Assembly (NCBI GenBank): GCA_013399875.1
Contig: VXAZ01001116.1
Span: forward strand, 1,409,696 to 1,473,695
Length of the DNA stretch: 64,000 nt
Origin: Gymnorhina tibicen
Lineage: Eukaryota; Chordata; Aves; Passeriformes; Artamidae
Direction of reading: 5' to 3'
A program made the translations under genes and the position numbers. How positions within the stretch are numbered: position 1 is the stretch's first letter; every line of letters starts with the position of its first letter. The notes under the pieces are model-generated. The model was given only the letters and a program-made list of their open reading frames with translations, had not been told where the DNA came from and searched no databases. Shown here one piece after another: positions 26,341-64,000 of the stretch.

Positions 26341-29300
26341 GCTCCCCTCTATGGTACTGGCTTGAGGATGGGAGAGAAAGCAGGGAAAGGAGGGAGACGG
26401 GGGCAGCACCTACCCACAAAGTACAGCAATACTTTAAGCATCCTATTTTTCCTATTTCAGTCTAACTGGTTTTAAACAAAGCAACATTTCAGTTGGTTTT
26501 GCCATTATGAAAAAGAGGTTTTGGAAGTCTGGTACTTCCTTGCAATGACAGGTATTGCAACAGCATCTATTGATAATGACACAGTGCACACATGAATGAG
26601 CATTTAGGATCCTTCTGTACTGTGAAATACCTAAGAGTACCAGAAAAAACCCCTCACTAATACTGTGGATGTGTGCTCAAATGCACTTCTTTTCTTGCTA
26701 ATTCTTCCAGGACAGTGGGAAATGTTGCAGTGCAGCTGACAGCATCTCTCCAATAATGAAATGCTGCGATTCAGTGGTTTTTCACACTCACAGTGGCATC
26801 ACTGTCTTCCTTTCTGTATTCCTCCAACAGGCTTAGCAAGATGAGAAAAGCTACTTCAGAAGCAACTGTGGTGTGTCTGCAGCTGCGGTATGGGTTTGGG
26901 GTTTTATATACTGTAAAACCTCTTCCTATGCTGGAGGGCATTAGCAAAAGGTAAATAGCCAGTTTCATTAGCAGATGTGATTTCTCCATAGCGTCAGTTC
27001 TACTGATTGAATCACTGAGTAAAATGCTAAAAAGCAGTTTTATTTTAGGCTTTTTGTAGGGCTACCTAGGTCTGAGTTATAGAAAGGAGACAAGCTCTGA
27101 GGAGGTCTAGATAGGAGAAAATGAGGATGACTCGTTTAAAACCAGCAGGGTTTTTGTTATCAAATACTTGTCATGGTTACAACAGAAGAGTGAGTGTCTG
27201 CAGCTCCAACTGGAGGAGCAAACCATGAACTCAACAGAAGGTCAGTGGGGGAGAGCATTTACAGCTTACATCATAAAGTGATTTCCTCTCCACACCAAGG
27301 AGGCATTATTTCTGAATTTTAACATGATGAACATGCAAAGCACAGATTTCAGGGCATCTGATAATGTTAATCTAATGATAGCTTTCTTCCAACATGCCTT
27401 AAATATTCTTCAGTTCTTTTATCCAGATATGTAATTGTCTGAGTGAGTGAATCAGAGACACAAGGCAAATACTAGTTCTTGTTACTAAAGAAACTGCATG
27501 TTTCAGTATAGTCCAGTGCTGTGAATCTCAAGGAACCGACAGCGTATTCTATGTTGTTCCTTTTAAAGGAATCATAGGGACTATTTGTGGGTTTTGCTGG
27601 GTTTAGGTTGGTAACAACAGCTGAGCGAGTACATCAAACCAAGTTGTCATGACTGTAGAACTGACTGTAGTTAATTATCAACAGAACAGTTTTACTGCTG
27701 TTTCAACACCTTGTTGCAAAACCTCGGGTGTACAGATGGGGACACCCATCTTGCTGTGCACTTACACCAATTTGCTTGGCAAATCCTGCTCCTCACCTGA
27801 CCTTCACCACCATGAGACTTTTCCCCTCTCATAGCCTTTGGTCACACACAGGGGCTGGTCATCTCGCCTGCCCACTGAATGCAAGTGTCCTAAGAGTCTC
27901 TCTCTTCACCAGCCCCTTGAGTCCATTACTTTGGAAACAGGTGACTGGAAGCACACATGTATTTCAGACAAGATCTCACCAGGGCCTTCTTCAGCCCTCC
28001 TGGTGCCTTCCTAATCACCCACCCACTCCAGTCCTCCTCTCCCTCTGTATTAGCCTTGCTTCTATCTTAATTAGGCCACCTACCTTTGCAGGACTGACAA
28101 AGGGGCCTTCAGGAAGATATTTAACTCTTTCATGTATTTCCCTGTTCAGAGGGAGGATGCACAATTAGGCCATCCCTAGCAACTGTCCAGAGTGTTCTAA
28201 ACAAATTTCTAAGACAAAGACAATGTAATTTCCCTGAGATGCACTAGAAGGGGCCTCCAGACACTTTGGGAGGTTCATCTGTCTGCCCATGTAAGCCACT
28301 CTTGCTGCCAAAGATGGCAACATCACCCATCGCTGCCGGCCTTTGAGAAAGCTCGTTGCAGCACCCCTTGCACAGACACTGTTACCACACTCTTTCTGGT
28401 CATCTGCATACGAAACATACCCAAGTGCTTGAATTTTTTCCTCACAGGTTAAAAACCATCTGCTTTTTTCTTTCCTGGACTCTTTCAAAATTGTCTGTGT
28501 TGTCCCTAAAGTGTGGCCCCATCAACCAGACACAGTGCCAAACTCAGGCTTCAGCACAACCTAGCCTGGAGCAATGATTATCTACCTTGCTATACGAACA
28601 CAACCGCTGTCAGCATCTTCCAGGGTGATCTTTGCTTTTTATGCAGCAGTATCACAATTTGATTCACATTCTGTTTGCAGCCCAGTTGTAATCCGCAGAT
28701 TATTAAGTCCCAAACTGCTGCTTATAAAGGTATTTTTTATTGTCATTCCATTTGTGTTTATTTAATTCCCTCCTGAATGTAGTATTTTCCACTTTTTTTC
28801 CCCCTTCAATTCATCAAAACCATTTTAAAATTTATTCAGGCCTCTCAGCCTGCAATCCTGGTGAGCCGATACTTTTATTCACTTCATAAATGTAGCTTCT
28901 AACTCCTTTGTTTACTGCATTAGTAACAATATTCACCAGAAACAGCTATGAGAGACTCGTGCTGGACTCTCCTCCTTTCCTCCAGGTTTGACTACCTACT
29001 GATACTTTCCATTCCCTCTTGCTCACAGAAAGCCATCCACCAGGGCTGCCTGGTCACTCCTGTACTTTCAGGGCCTGCCTGACTGCACCAGTGGAAGTAT
29101 TTAATCTTCTCCACAGTCTGCAGTAGCCCTTTGCTCATGGAAGAGACAATTTGCTTCTCCTTGAGTTCCTTCTGGCTGGTGATTGTGTCCTGATGGCCCA
29201 CTCAATTTAAGACACAGCATTCAGTGCTAATCACTTTGCACATCCAGTCAATTGCTTTGATTTCATGATCAGCCTGAAGCACAGCAAACCACAGAGCAGC

Positions 29301-32300
29301 CTGTGGCACAGGGACACACAGGCCACTCAGTCATTATGGCAATCTTGTTCCTCTCAAGGCTGGGCAGAATTTTTGCTCTCTGGGAAACAGAGCAATGCAG
29401 AAGTGATGGAATTGCTCAGTGCACAGCCATGGCCCGCTGTGGCTTGGGAAGGTTCTCCCACCACCTGTGGCACACACTGCCCGAGGATCCACGCTGCATG
29501 ATTGCTGGACAAGTGTCTCACAGCACCCGTACACCTTCTGCAGGATGGGGTATCTGTGAGAACACTCAAGTGTCTTTGTCGACAGCTTGACAGTTTGCAA
29601 AATAAAATCATCAAATAAAAATTCCAGTGATGAAATTTATTATTGTCAAGTTTTTGGCTGTGGGCACATGCTCCAAACTGAAGTACTCTATACCCTTCCT
29701 TTAGATGGCCAACTCGAAAATACAAGTCATCTACAGCTACTGGCACTCCCAAGGCAATGCATAATGCTGGAAGGAAAACCTGAAGCCATACCCTACCAAC
29801 TCAGTGGCAAAGAAGCAAAAACGCACCACGGAGAGCTGCAGAAAATGTGTACGAGTGCTATAAGCCAGTTTAGAAGTGGAGGACATTTCACATGAAAAAG
29901 ATGAGCAGTATGAAACAGCAACCCAACAGTGGGAATGGACACAGTCTCTCCTGAAAATTAATTAGAGACAATCTCTGGTACGGAGGCCAATCCCATAGAA
30001 ATCTTCCCTGATCATTTGCCCAAATTGTTCTGACAGTCCTCATTGCCCCAACAGTCCTCTGAGAGTCTTTCCAGTTGACCCACATGATACCTGAAGTCTC
30101 AAACTGGACTTGGTACATGAGCCAAGGCCTTAATTATTTTGAGGACGTGGATGGATTACCTCAGGTGGCCATTATTCAACGTTTTTACTTATGACTCCTT
30201 CCCCTCACTATCGGTTTTGTGATCCACTTTAATCTCAGAGAGTTTTAAAGAATTGCTGCACAGCCATAAAGTCCTGTAACTGTGCAGTAGTTTTTTGCTA
30301 CTCCAGTACTCTTACCTATATGCCCTAACTGAATTCGCTCCTCTTTCAGGTAATTTTTCTAATTCATAAAAATAATTTCAAGTGTTAATACCATTTTTGG
30401 AAGTGATTAAACTGTCTCCAGTTGATATAATCCAATAATTTAATAACAAAATTTTATATATTGCTTCATCAATGGAAATGACTGAATAATACCAAAAGCA
30501 AGACAGGTCCCTATGGAACAGCAATTGTTCTGTTTCTTGAGTTTGATGATGGAAGAGTGATAGCATTTTTCTGGACAATCTAATCAGCCCTATAGTACTT
30601 CACAACAATTCAAATGAGGCTGTTATCTTCTGCTTTGCTTTTAAAATGTCTTGTCAAAGCAGCTGTTTCTCTTTTTTATCCTGAAGCTCATTACACTCCT
30701 TTCTAAGAAAATTGTTTCAAAATTGTGTATTAGTAGCAAATTTTTATTGGTAGAGGTAAACCTTAGTATAGATTTATTTAACTGACTATTTAATTCAATG
30801 ATTATCCCTCTTCTGTGAAGCTTGAAGGAAAAAAATTTGGGTATTTAGGTTGTCCCTAATGGACTAAATGCTCATCCTTTTGTTAAATAATTAACTTTCC
30901 TTCCCTTTCTAGTAGAGGTTTCATTTGGCTTTAGAAGTCATAAATTTTTTTGTGTTTTTCTGTTCTTTTTCACACATACTGTGCTTTTACATTTATACAT
31001 AGCTACATATTCTTTCTCTTCTTGTTGATTTTTCTTTTTAGAAAATTTCTGGTAGTTATAATGGCCTCTTACTATGCTCCCAGGTTTCCCATTGCGTTGG
31101 TGTAATTTGTCATTATGTGTCCTTTTATTAGTTCTCAAAAATGATAAATAATTTATCATTCTGTTTGTTTCAGCCATTTTATAAAGTATCCTCGAGTGAA
31201 TTTCATCTGTTCCTACTTAGGTGAGAATTTCCAGCTTTCCAAAATGCAACTTTTCAGAGAATACCAGCTTCCTGAATCCTCTTCATCTCCTTCAGACACC
31301 TCCCTGCAGCACCACACAACAAACTTTTTTTGTAGACAACTGAGCTGATTTGAAGTTCATATAAATTCTACTGTACAGGTTTCCATCTTTGCCTAAAATT
31401 ACAAAATTATATTTTTTAACCAAAATCAAACCAGTTTCTTCTTCCAGATTAGCAAACAATTCCTCATCAGTCTGAATCAAACCTAAGAGTCGTGCTTGAA
31501 TTAAGACTCCATGAGCCAGTGTCCCCCCCAATTTGTAGGAACATTTGTGCAGTTTGCCCCACCAGACAATTTTCTGCTTGTATTACAAAGAAAATATCTA
31601 TTCCAAGATGGATAGCAGAGGAAGAGAGCTTTTGTCAAGGCTGACAGTTTCTCTCAGGACAACTCATTCGTCACATAACGTGTCACATTTTACCTTTCAT
31701 AAACATAAATACTCTCTGCTACTCTTTAGGCATGGCAAATTAATAAGTTTTGATAGCAGCCAGCATTGCTTGGGAAGGAATAAGAATTCTGTGTTCCATT
31801 ATTCTTGAGAATAAAGCCAGGAATAAAAATGGCTGTAGGTGATCTTTTGGAGAAATTCAAGCTCCGAGCATTAAGTCTCATCCCAAAGCTGGAATGAGAG
31901 CTAATACGTGAGTCTACGTAATGATTCTCACACATTACAGAATCAAGATGTCAAGCATATAGACAGGGAATCTCACAGGTCTGGAAAAAGCCTTTTTCCA
32001 TGAGAATTCTCAGTCCACTTATCACAACAATTTCTTGCCATTAAATATGTTGTATCTAGAACCCAAAACCAAACAGATGAAAAAACCCCAACAGTGTGGA
32101 ATAGAACACGCTGGTACTTAGGCTGGATAGACAAAATAACTTTGATGAAGTAATACCTATCTTTAAAAGTTCTTTCACTTGTTAAATGAACTGCTAAATT
32201 AGTTTTGAGACTAATCTTTGAACTACTAGAAGGTGCTGGCTAAATGAGAGCTAATAAATTAGTCTCAACTGATTAAGTTTGTTTTCTGGCCTTCTAGTGA

Positions 32301-33189
32301 TATGTTAAATACATGGCCCACTGGGAACCAATACAAATACCAGCATAAGGATTTGTCTAACCAAATGAAACAACAGAAAAATAGTTTAACTTCAGGTTTT
32401 TTTCAAAAGTGCCAACAGTGTCGGTGTAAAAATAAACGCAGAAGATGAAAGGAGAACACCACCAGCATTCAGCAGATTTAAACTTACTCTTTATGATGCA
32501 CTTTCATCAAAATTTGTAGTTGCCAAGTATCAAATTTCACTCATGCAACATCAACCCACTAAGAAATACATATTTTGGTGAGAAAATTAAAATCCATATT
32601 TATGTAAAAACTGTTTTGAAATAAAAATAAAACAAGATTTTTCCTTTACAAAAAAATTATTTTTCTTTTTTGCTAACAGAATAATTATTTGGAAAATGCA
32701 ATTTCCCACATGAAATAGTTAAAGGAAGTTAAATATATTTAAAAATGGAAGATTCCACATTTCATAGTTATATGCCATTAATATTGAAGATATGCTTTCT
32801 GGCAAAAAACTTCTCATGCTTAAAAAATGCACCTTAGTTTTATACTGTACATTACAACATACAGTAGTAAGAAACAGAATTAGTAAACAGGTTATATGCA
32901 AAGAAAAAAGTTACGTATACAAGACAGTTACAACTGTGACACAAAAAAAAATTAAAATGTTCAGTTTAAACAGTATTTGAAGGCAATTCACAATCATTTC
33001 AGGAGTTTTGTGAAATTTAAGGCCATTAGTTTTAAATAAAATGTATATGACACACACTCACAAACTGTGTATTTTGTACAAAATATACATGCAAAACCAT
33101 TTTATAATTATATATGAACAGGCATATAATAAATTTTTTTGGGTAGTTCCGTACACAAAATTGTGCACAAAGCAACATAGTTGTGCAAT
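26341..33189. other. Gene-free DNA, becoming AT-rich
   Basis: No gene is visible. From about 28600 to 31250 the sequence resembles old LINE-derived DNA read antisense (for example tccctatggaacagcaattg near 30511), but too decayed to name. Composition falls to strongly AT-rich from about 30200. The part nearest CPNE8 may include longer 3' UTR forms. Confidence 0.4.
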
Positions 33190-34252
33190 TTTTAAACCAG
33201 TTAATTAACTTTATTATTCATGCACCCTGAATGGAAGTGTGATTAAATGACAATATTAAACCCAAATATTAAGAGTCAGCATCCCTTTGAATGGGCAATC
33301 TAGACAAAAAAAAGTAAAGATCTTAAATTTTTAAAGTTTAAAATGGTCCATTATAAAACATCTGCTGTAATCACTTCAAAAGACACTTCCGATGCAAAAT
33401 TTCCAGTGCTTTAAGGAATGCATGATATGATTTAATGAGCTCAGTGAGTCAACTATAATACTCTGATAGTTTTGGATTGAGGTAATTTTCTTTAATTAAT
33501 TATAACAAGTAACTATTCTAATTTGTTTCAGTAGTTAGCTTTAAAAACTGTAAACTTAGATAAACTTAGAAATTGGAGAATCTCTGAAAAAATACACATA
33601 CCTCCCCCTCTGAGTCTGGAGTTAGTTATAAAACATATGCAATTATGTTATTCACATTTAGGAGCTGAAATTCTCAATACAAGAGATGAATGGATTACTG
33701 AGCACTGATTGAAGCACTTCAGTTACTTGAAAACACATAGATATATTTGTCCTTTTCTCAGCTTTCATTTGTATTTGTCTGGAAAAACATTCAAAGAGAT
33801 ATTGCTTCTCTTGTTATCTTGTGACAAACTATTGCAAGCTAGAAGACATGTGAGTCAATATTCCAAACTTTTATTCTTAAGAATAGTTATAAAAGTACTG
33901 AAATTTAAAAATAGTAACATGTAAACATTGATACAGAGTAACAGCATTCCTATACATTTATATACACACAGTATTCAGAGGACCCAATCTTCTGAGTTGA
34001 AAACCTGACTTGTGCTTTCCCCCTCCAATAAATAAATCAAAAAAGTAGGGTGTTTGGATTTAAAAAAAAAAAACAAAACAAAAAGTCTCAGAACATCAAC
34101 ATTTTGCTCCTAGCATTTAAAAGCTTTCCAGTTGCTTATGCAACTATAGCAGAATTTTGGTATGTGAAGAGAACTTTTCTAGCTCCAAAAAGTTATCAGA
34201 AGCTACTGCTGCATCCAGAGATTTGTGATAAATGCTAAGCACTTCAGAGCAG
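33190..34252 (-). other. CPNE8: Probable CPNE8 3' UTR
   Basis: The AT-rich stretch after the CPNE8 stop has no splice acceptor or open frame of interest. I take it as the 3' UTR because an AATAAA on the minus strand lies at 33210-33215. It is followed about 20-50 bases on by a GT-rich stretch (TTGCTTTGTGCAC type), as expected for a cleavage site. Another AATAAA at 33870-33875 could give a shorter form, and longer forms into the AT-rich DNA below 33190 are possible. Confidence 0.4.
33210..33215 (-). terminator. Candidate CPNE8 polyadenylation signal
   Basis: The minus strand reads AATAATAAAGTTAATTAA here and is followed by a GT-rich stretch. It lies about 1.04 kb after the stop codon. ATTAAA variants also occur nearby (33431-33436 and 33491-33496), so the choice is provisional. 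Confidence 0.35.
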
Positions 34253-60175
<25,923 letters not shown>

Positions 60176-63100
60176 CTGTTTGAAAAATAAGATTTTCAAA
60201 TCAAATGCACAACATTTAGGAATTTAAACGTGTATTTTATCTATTTATGCAAAAGAGACACATAGCCAATATGAACTGACACCCAAGAAACAAGTAATGG
60301 CAACAGATACAATTTGCTTAAAAATCTTTATTACTCCCTCCATTTTGTGTTCACCCTATTAGTAATACAAATTTAGAGTTCAAAAGTATTAGCTTAAATC
60401 TTTTTGATGGCTTTTGCTTAACTTAGCTGCACAATGAGGACTTATATTATAAATCAGTAATTGACCCCAATGTAAGTTTACAGAATCTGAAAAAACAGAG
60501 TGGGCTATCAAAGACTATCATCACTTCCTCACTGGATGACCACTGGCACTACAGACTCTGAACTGTGTATGAGGCTACATGAGAGAAAGGGAGTTATTGA
60601 AAGCATGAAAGGAGAACTTAAACCAGAAAAGACCAGCCCTACTTATTTGTGTCACGTGACATGGAACTTTTAAGGGGAAGACCCAAAGCTTATTTCAGCT
60701 CCTCTGTCTTCCCATCTGGGAAGAGAAAAGCAACCCACTGAGGCTACTCAGCTTATGGCATTATTGGAAAGCAGATCTTAACCTAACAGTAAAGCAGTGG
60801 TTATCAAGTTTCGCCCTTCTAAATTCTATTCCCGCTCCAAGAATACATTTGGCACTCCTCTGCTGTCATTCACATTTTAGAAACTGCATGAACGGGGGCT
60901 GACACATTGCCAAGGAGCCACTGTGAGCACAGTGGCCAGAGGGAGTTGTAGTGGGTGAAGCATCACTGAGAATGGGGCCCAGGGTCAGGGCACTGGGGCA
61001 CAGAAACAACAGGGCTGCCAGAAGTGACTGAGCTGCAGGTTTGTATCTCAGACAGGGACCTGGAATGGAAGGACTGCAGGGTGCCCTGACCATCGGCTAC
61101 ACAACTCCCAGCAGTCACAAGGTCTGATCCCATTCTCTGCTCTGCCCAGCTGAACTGATGGTCCAGGTTTTCCTAGCTGTGCCCTAACAAGGAGCTGTAT
61201 TTCCTCAATGCTCTGTCTCCACATCTGGCAAGCTATGAAGCTAACTGTTTTACCTTCCCTCCAATGGTAAACTACAATAAATCTCATTTTCTGAAACCAG
61301 CATGAATTCACAAAACATGTAAATCAAACAACTAAAAGGTTCAGTCAACATGCTAATACAAAATAAGCAAAGCATTCTGTAAGAAAGCTTGAGAAATACC
61401 ATAGGGTAAAGATATTCCTCATTACACAGATTCAGAAGGGACCACCTCCCATGAAACACTCCCCTTTCAGCTGGGAGATCAGGAAACTGCTTCCAAGATA
61501 AAGACTCTTCTTAAGAAATGTATTTTGGGGGTGTATCTCTGCTTCAATGCTCTCCAGACTGCAAGGACTATTTAAGCAGGAACAGAGGAAGCCATCCATG
61601 CAGGCTATGGAACTTGGGTTCTATCTGTGCAGCAGCACACGAGGTATATTTAACTTTGGGTAACCATGGCACTGGAGAAAAATGTATACTGCTTAAACTG
61701 GAACCTTTCCCTTTCATAACAGTTCTAACCTTATATTTTCAAATCAGATTGTGTATTTTGAAGGCAGAAATTCAAACAGTAGTTCAATGACTGCCTACAA
61801 ACACATTGCAGCAAACAGGAAACATAAGCCATTCCAGACAGGACTGCCTCTGGGGAGCAAAAAAATCTGTAATGCTTCAATGTAATTGCTCCTTTAATTC
61901 TAAGAGACACTGGAAAGCCTCCTTTCCCTACGGCCATATACAAACACTGACAAGACCTGAGCTAGAAAGATACGAGTCCTCTGATGAATCACGTTAAAAA
62001 GGTATGGGCATACATAACCAGTCTCAGAGCCCTCTGCACTTAAGAGATCATCGACTTGGATCTTTACACTCGGCATTCAGGTGGATGTAGGTCCCTCCAC
62101 TAGGCTGGCTATGAAGGCTGAGTGCCTGTTGGTCAAAATATGCCTTTGCCACATGTATAAATCATTTAGAAAATACCTTAATATTAATGATCACACTTCA
62201 GCAAATGGATCTCCTTATCAGTCTCCAGATTGAGAATCCAAAGTACTTATTCTCTTTGACTTGCTAACACCAAATATCCCTAGACTTACAGACTTTTGTC
62301 CATGAGTGGCATATCAGAACACTGAACCAGAGAGTCTTAGCACAGAATTATCACTTGAAGCCTATCTCCCCAAGTTTTTCACTTTTAGCCCTCCCTATGT
62401 TTTGAACTACTGAAAATCACTTTCAAAATTGTATTAATTTTGAAATTTTTTATTATCTAAAGGAAAAAGAAACAATAGAGGAAAGGACAATCATAATCAG
62501 GAATATGTCAATGAGTAAGGAGAAAATGCAAGAATTTAAAAATCAACTATCTAGCTAGAGAAGAAAGATGAAGGACAAAAAATAAGGTGAAAGAGCTTAG
62601 AATCTGAAATTTAAAATCTCTCCTGCAGTGTTGATATGCTCAGATGAATGCTTCTGTGGCCCCAGGTTAGCGTGACAATATTTACAGCTTTACAACTCAG
62701 CAACGCCCCCCCCACACTTTTTCTATGTAACAGATCAGAAGCGTCAAGACTGCAAAATGACTTTTGCAACATGTATGCTGAGAGATATTTTTTCTGAAAT
62801 TAAATGAAAAAGCTTTCAGCAAGAACATCATAATATTGCTGATGTGAAGTTGTGCACTACCTCATTTTTTTCCCTTTTGTTAGACCTGTCTGCAAGTGCT
62901 TCATACATAAGGACACTCAATAAAAAAACTCCTAAAAATGTGACTCTCTCAAACAACTGGGCTTGTCCCAAGTACCAAAACCAACTTTTGTGACTTCTTA
63001 CAGCATCAGATATTTTGGGGTTTGTCACAGCTCCTAGAAGCAATAAAAAGTATCAGAACAAGTTGTTCACATTTTGACAATTTTTGTGTAAAAGCTGGTT

Positions 63101-64000
63101 TGAGGCAAAGAGATGTTTAATAATTAATAGTGTTAATTTTACAAAGGGCACGAATTACTTCCTGTCAAGAAGTTTTATGTGATGTTTGAAAATAAATAAG
63201 AACTATTTGATGATAATAGGATCATGATATTACATTACAATTACTCCTAACAATGTAATTTAGGAACACAAAGTAAGAAGCTCAACCCAAAGCACCGTGG
63301 TGCTATTTTTTCAAAGCACAGGTAACACAGAATGGGGAAAAGGGAAAAAAACTTCTTAGTCAAAACTCAGAAAGTCAAAATCAAATCAAGTCATGATTCA
63401 GAAATCATGAGTATATGCACAGTAATTTTGTCTTCCTGATTGCAGAACAGCCTGTAATATTCAGTATAACTTGCTTTGCTATCTAGAGAGCAGGCAGTCT
63501 TTCAAAGGTTGGTCCTGCCCAGTCTGCACATCTCTGGAGCAAACAGATTCAGCATGGCGAGGTGTCCAGATGTAACAACAGCTTATAAAAACTGTCCATC
63601 ACAAATGGGAATTAATATAAACTGAGGCATTAATATAAACAGAGTTGGACAAAAAATTGTTAGAGTAACTCTTGAATGGGATTCATTTCAGATATACTTG
63701 GCAATGCCAAAGTTAAATTAGGCACTTAGGTTTTCTTGCTATAAAACTAAGTTTATAGGCACCACCAACTGGCAATTTATTCCAGGTAAGATGGATTCAA
63801 TCAGGCCATTTTCCCCTGTAAGCCACTGAAGTATCTTGAATGATTAGTTCAATCTACTAGTCTGATTTTTGCATTGTCTGAAGTCACATGAGATGAGTGC
63901 TGTCTCATCTTTCAGAGGAATTTAACATGTAAGATGTCAGTGCTCGGTCTGCTTCTAAATTCAAAAAAGACAGAAAGCAAAAAGCAAAAAGCAAAAATTC
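60176..64000 (-). other. Part of a CPNE8 intron continuing out of the window
   Basis: I looked for the previous exon, which should end with Asp-Trp-Asp-Arg-Asp-Gly-type codons and AG at a donor, and did not find it. A GC-richer patch lies at about 60890-61160, and the window ends in short (gcaaaaa)n repeats at 63977-63999. Confidence 0.8.

Noticed and set aside
32195..32300. Overlapping direct and inverted repeats (taaatgaactgctaaattag and gagctaataaattagtctca)
   Set aside because: Short and imperfect with crossed pairing. No terminal inverted repeats or target duplication that would define a transposon.

Overview
The window looks like nuclear DNA from a bird, most likely a songbird. It carries several degraded CR1 LINE fragments, including one typical CR1 3' end, and two solo LTRs of kinds common in passerines. 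Its protein-coding exons are small, bounded by GT-AG introns and separated by kilobases of AT-rich intron. There are no bacterial-type genes, operons or CRISPR arrays.

Layout. Positions 1 to about 33200 are gene-poor DNA downstream of the main gene. They hold two solo LTRs (3839-4412; 21936-22531 with a 5-bp target duplication), CR1 pieces (6355-6520 minus, a possible endonuclease-domain piece at 7991-8160, 12520-13093 plus), an old SINE-like patch near 2604-2680 and a small CpG island at about 25950-26340. Most of the open frames here have no support as genes.

Positions 34253-60175 hold the last ten coding exons of copine-8 (CPNE8) on the minus strand. Every exon has canonical splice sites and all phases agree. 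They encode 323 residues: the end of the C2B domain, a lysine-rich linker, the whole copine von Willebrand A domain and the C-terminal tail. The 5' exons (C2A and most of C2B) lie beyond position 64000. A likely 3' UTR runs to about 33190.

The main discovery candidate is on the opposite strand inside the 3' half of CPNE8. A series of plus-strand exon-like open blocks (35371-35403, 37991-38093, 38400-38685, 38967-39244, 42144-42251, 42630-42769 or 43714-43841, 44331-44408) has GT-AG borders, except that 38400-38685 has no convincing 3' border. The phases agree across one complete path. That path begins with an ATG, ends with a stop and a nearby AATAAA, and would encode about 245 residues that I do not recognise. 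Its exons alternate with CPNE8 exons, so the two genes would be interleaved on opposite strands. The middle part (38400-38966) is unresolved: there is either an alternative exon or a lesion. This is inferred from sequence alone and needs transcript and conservation evidence.
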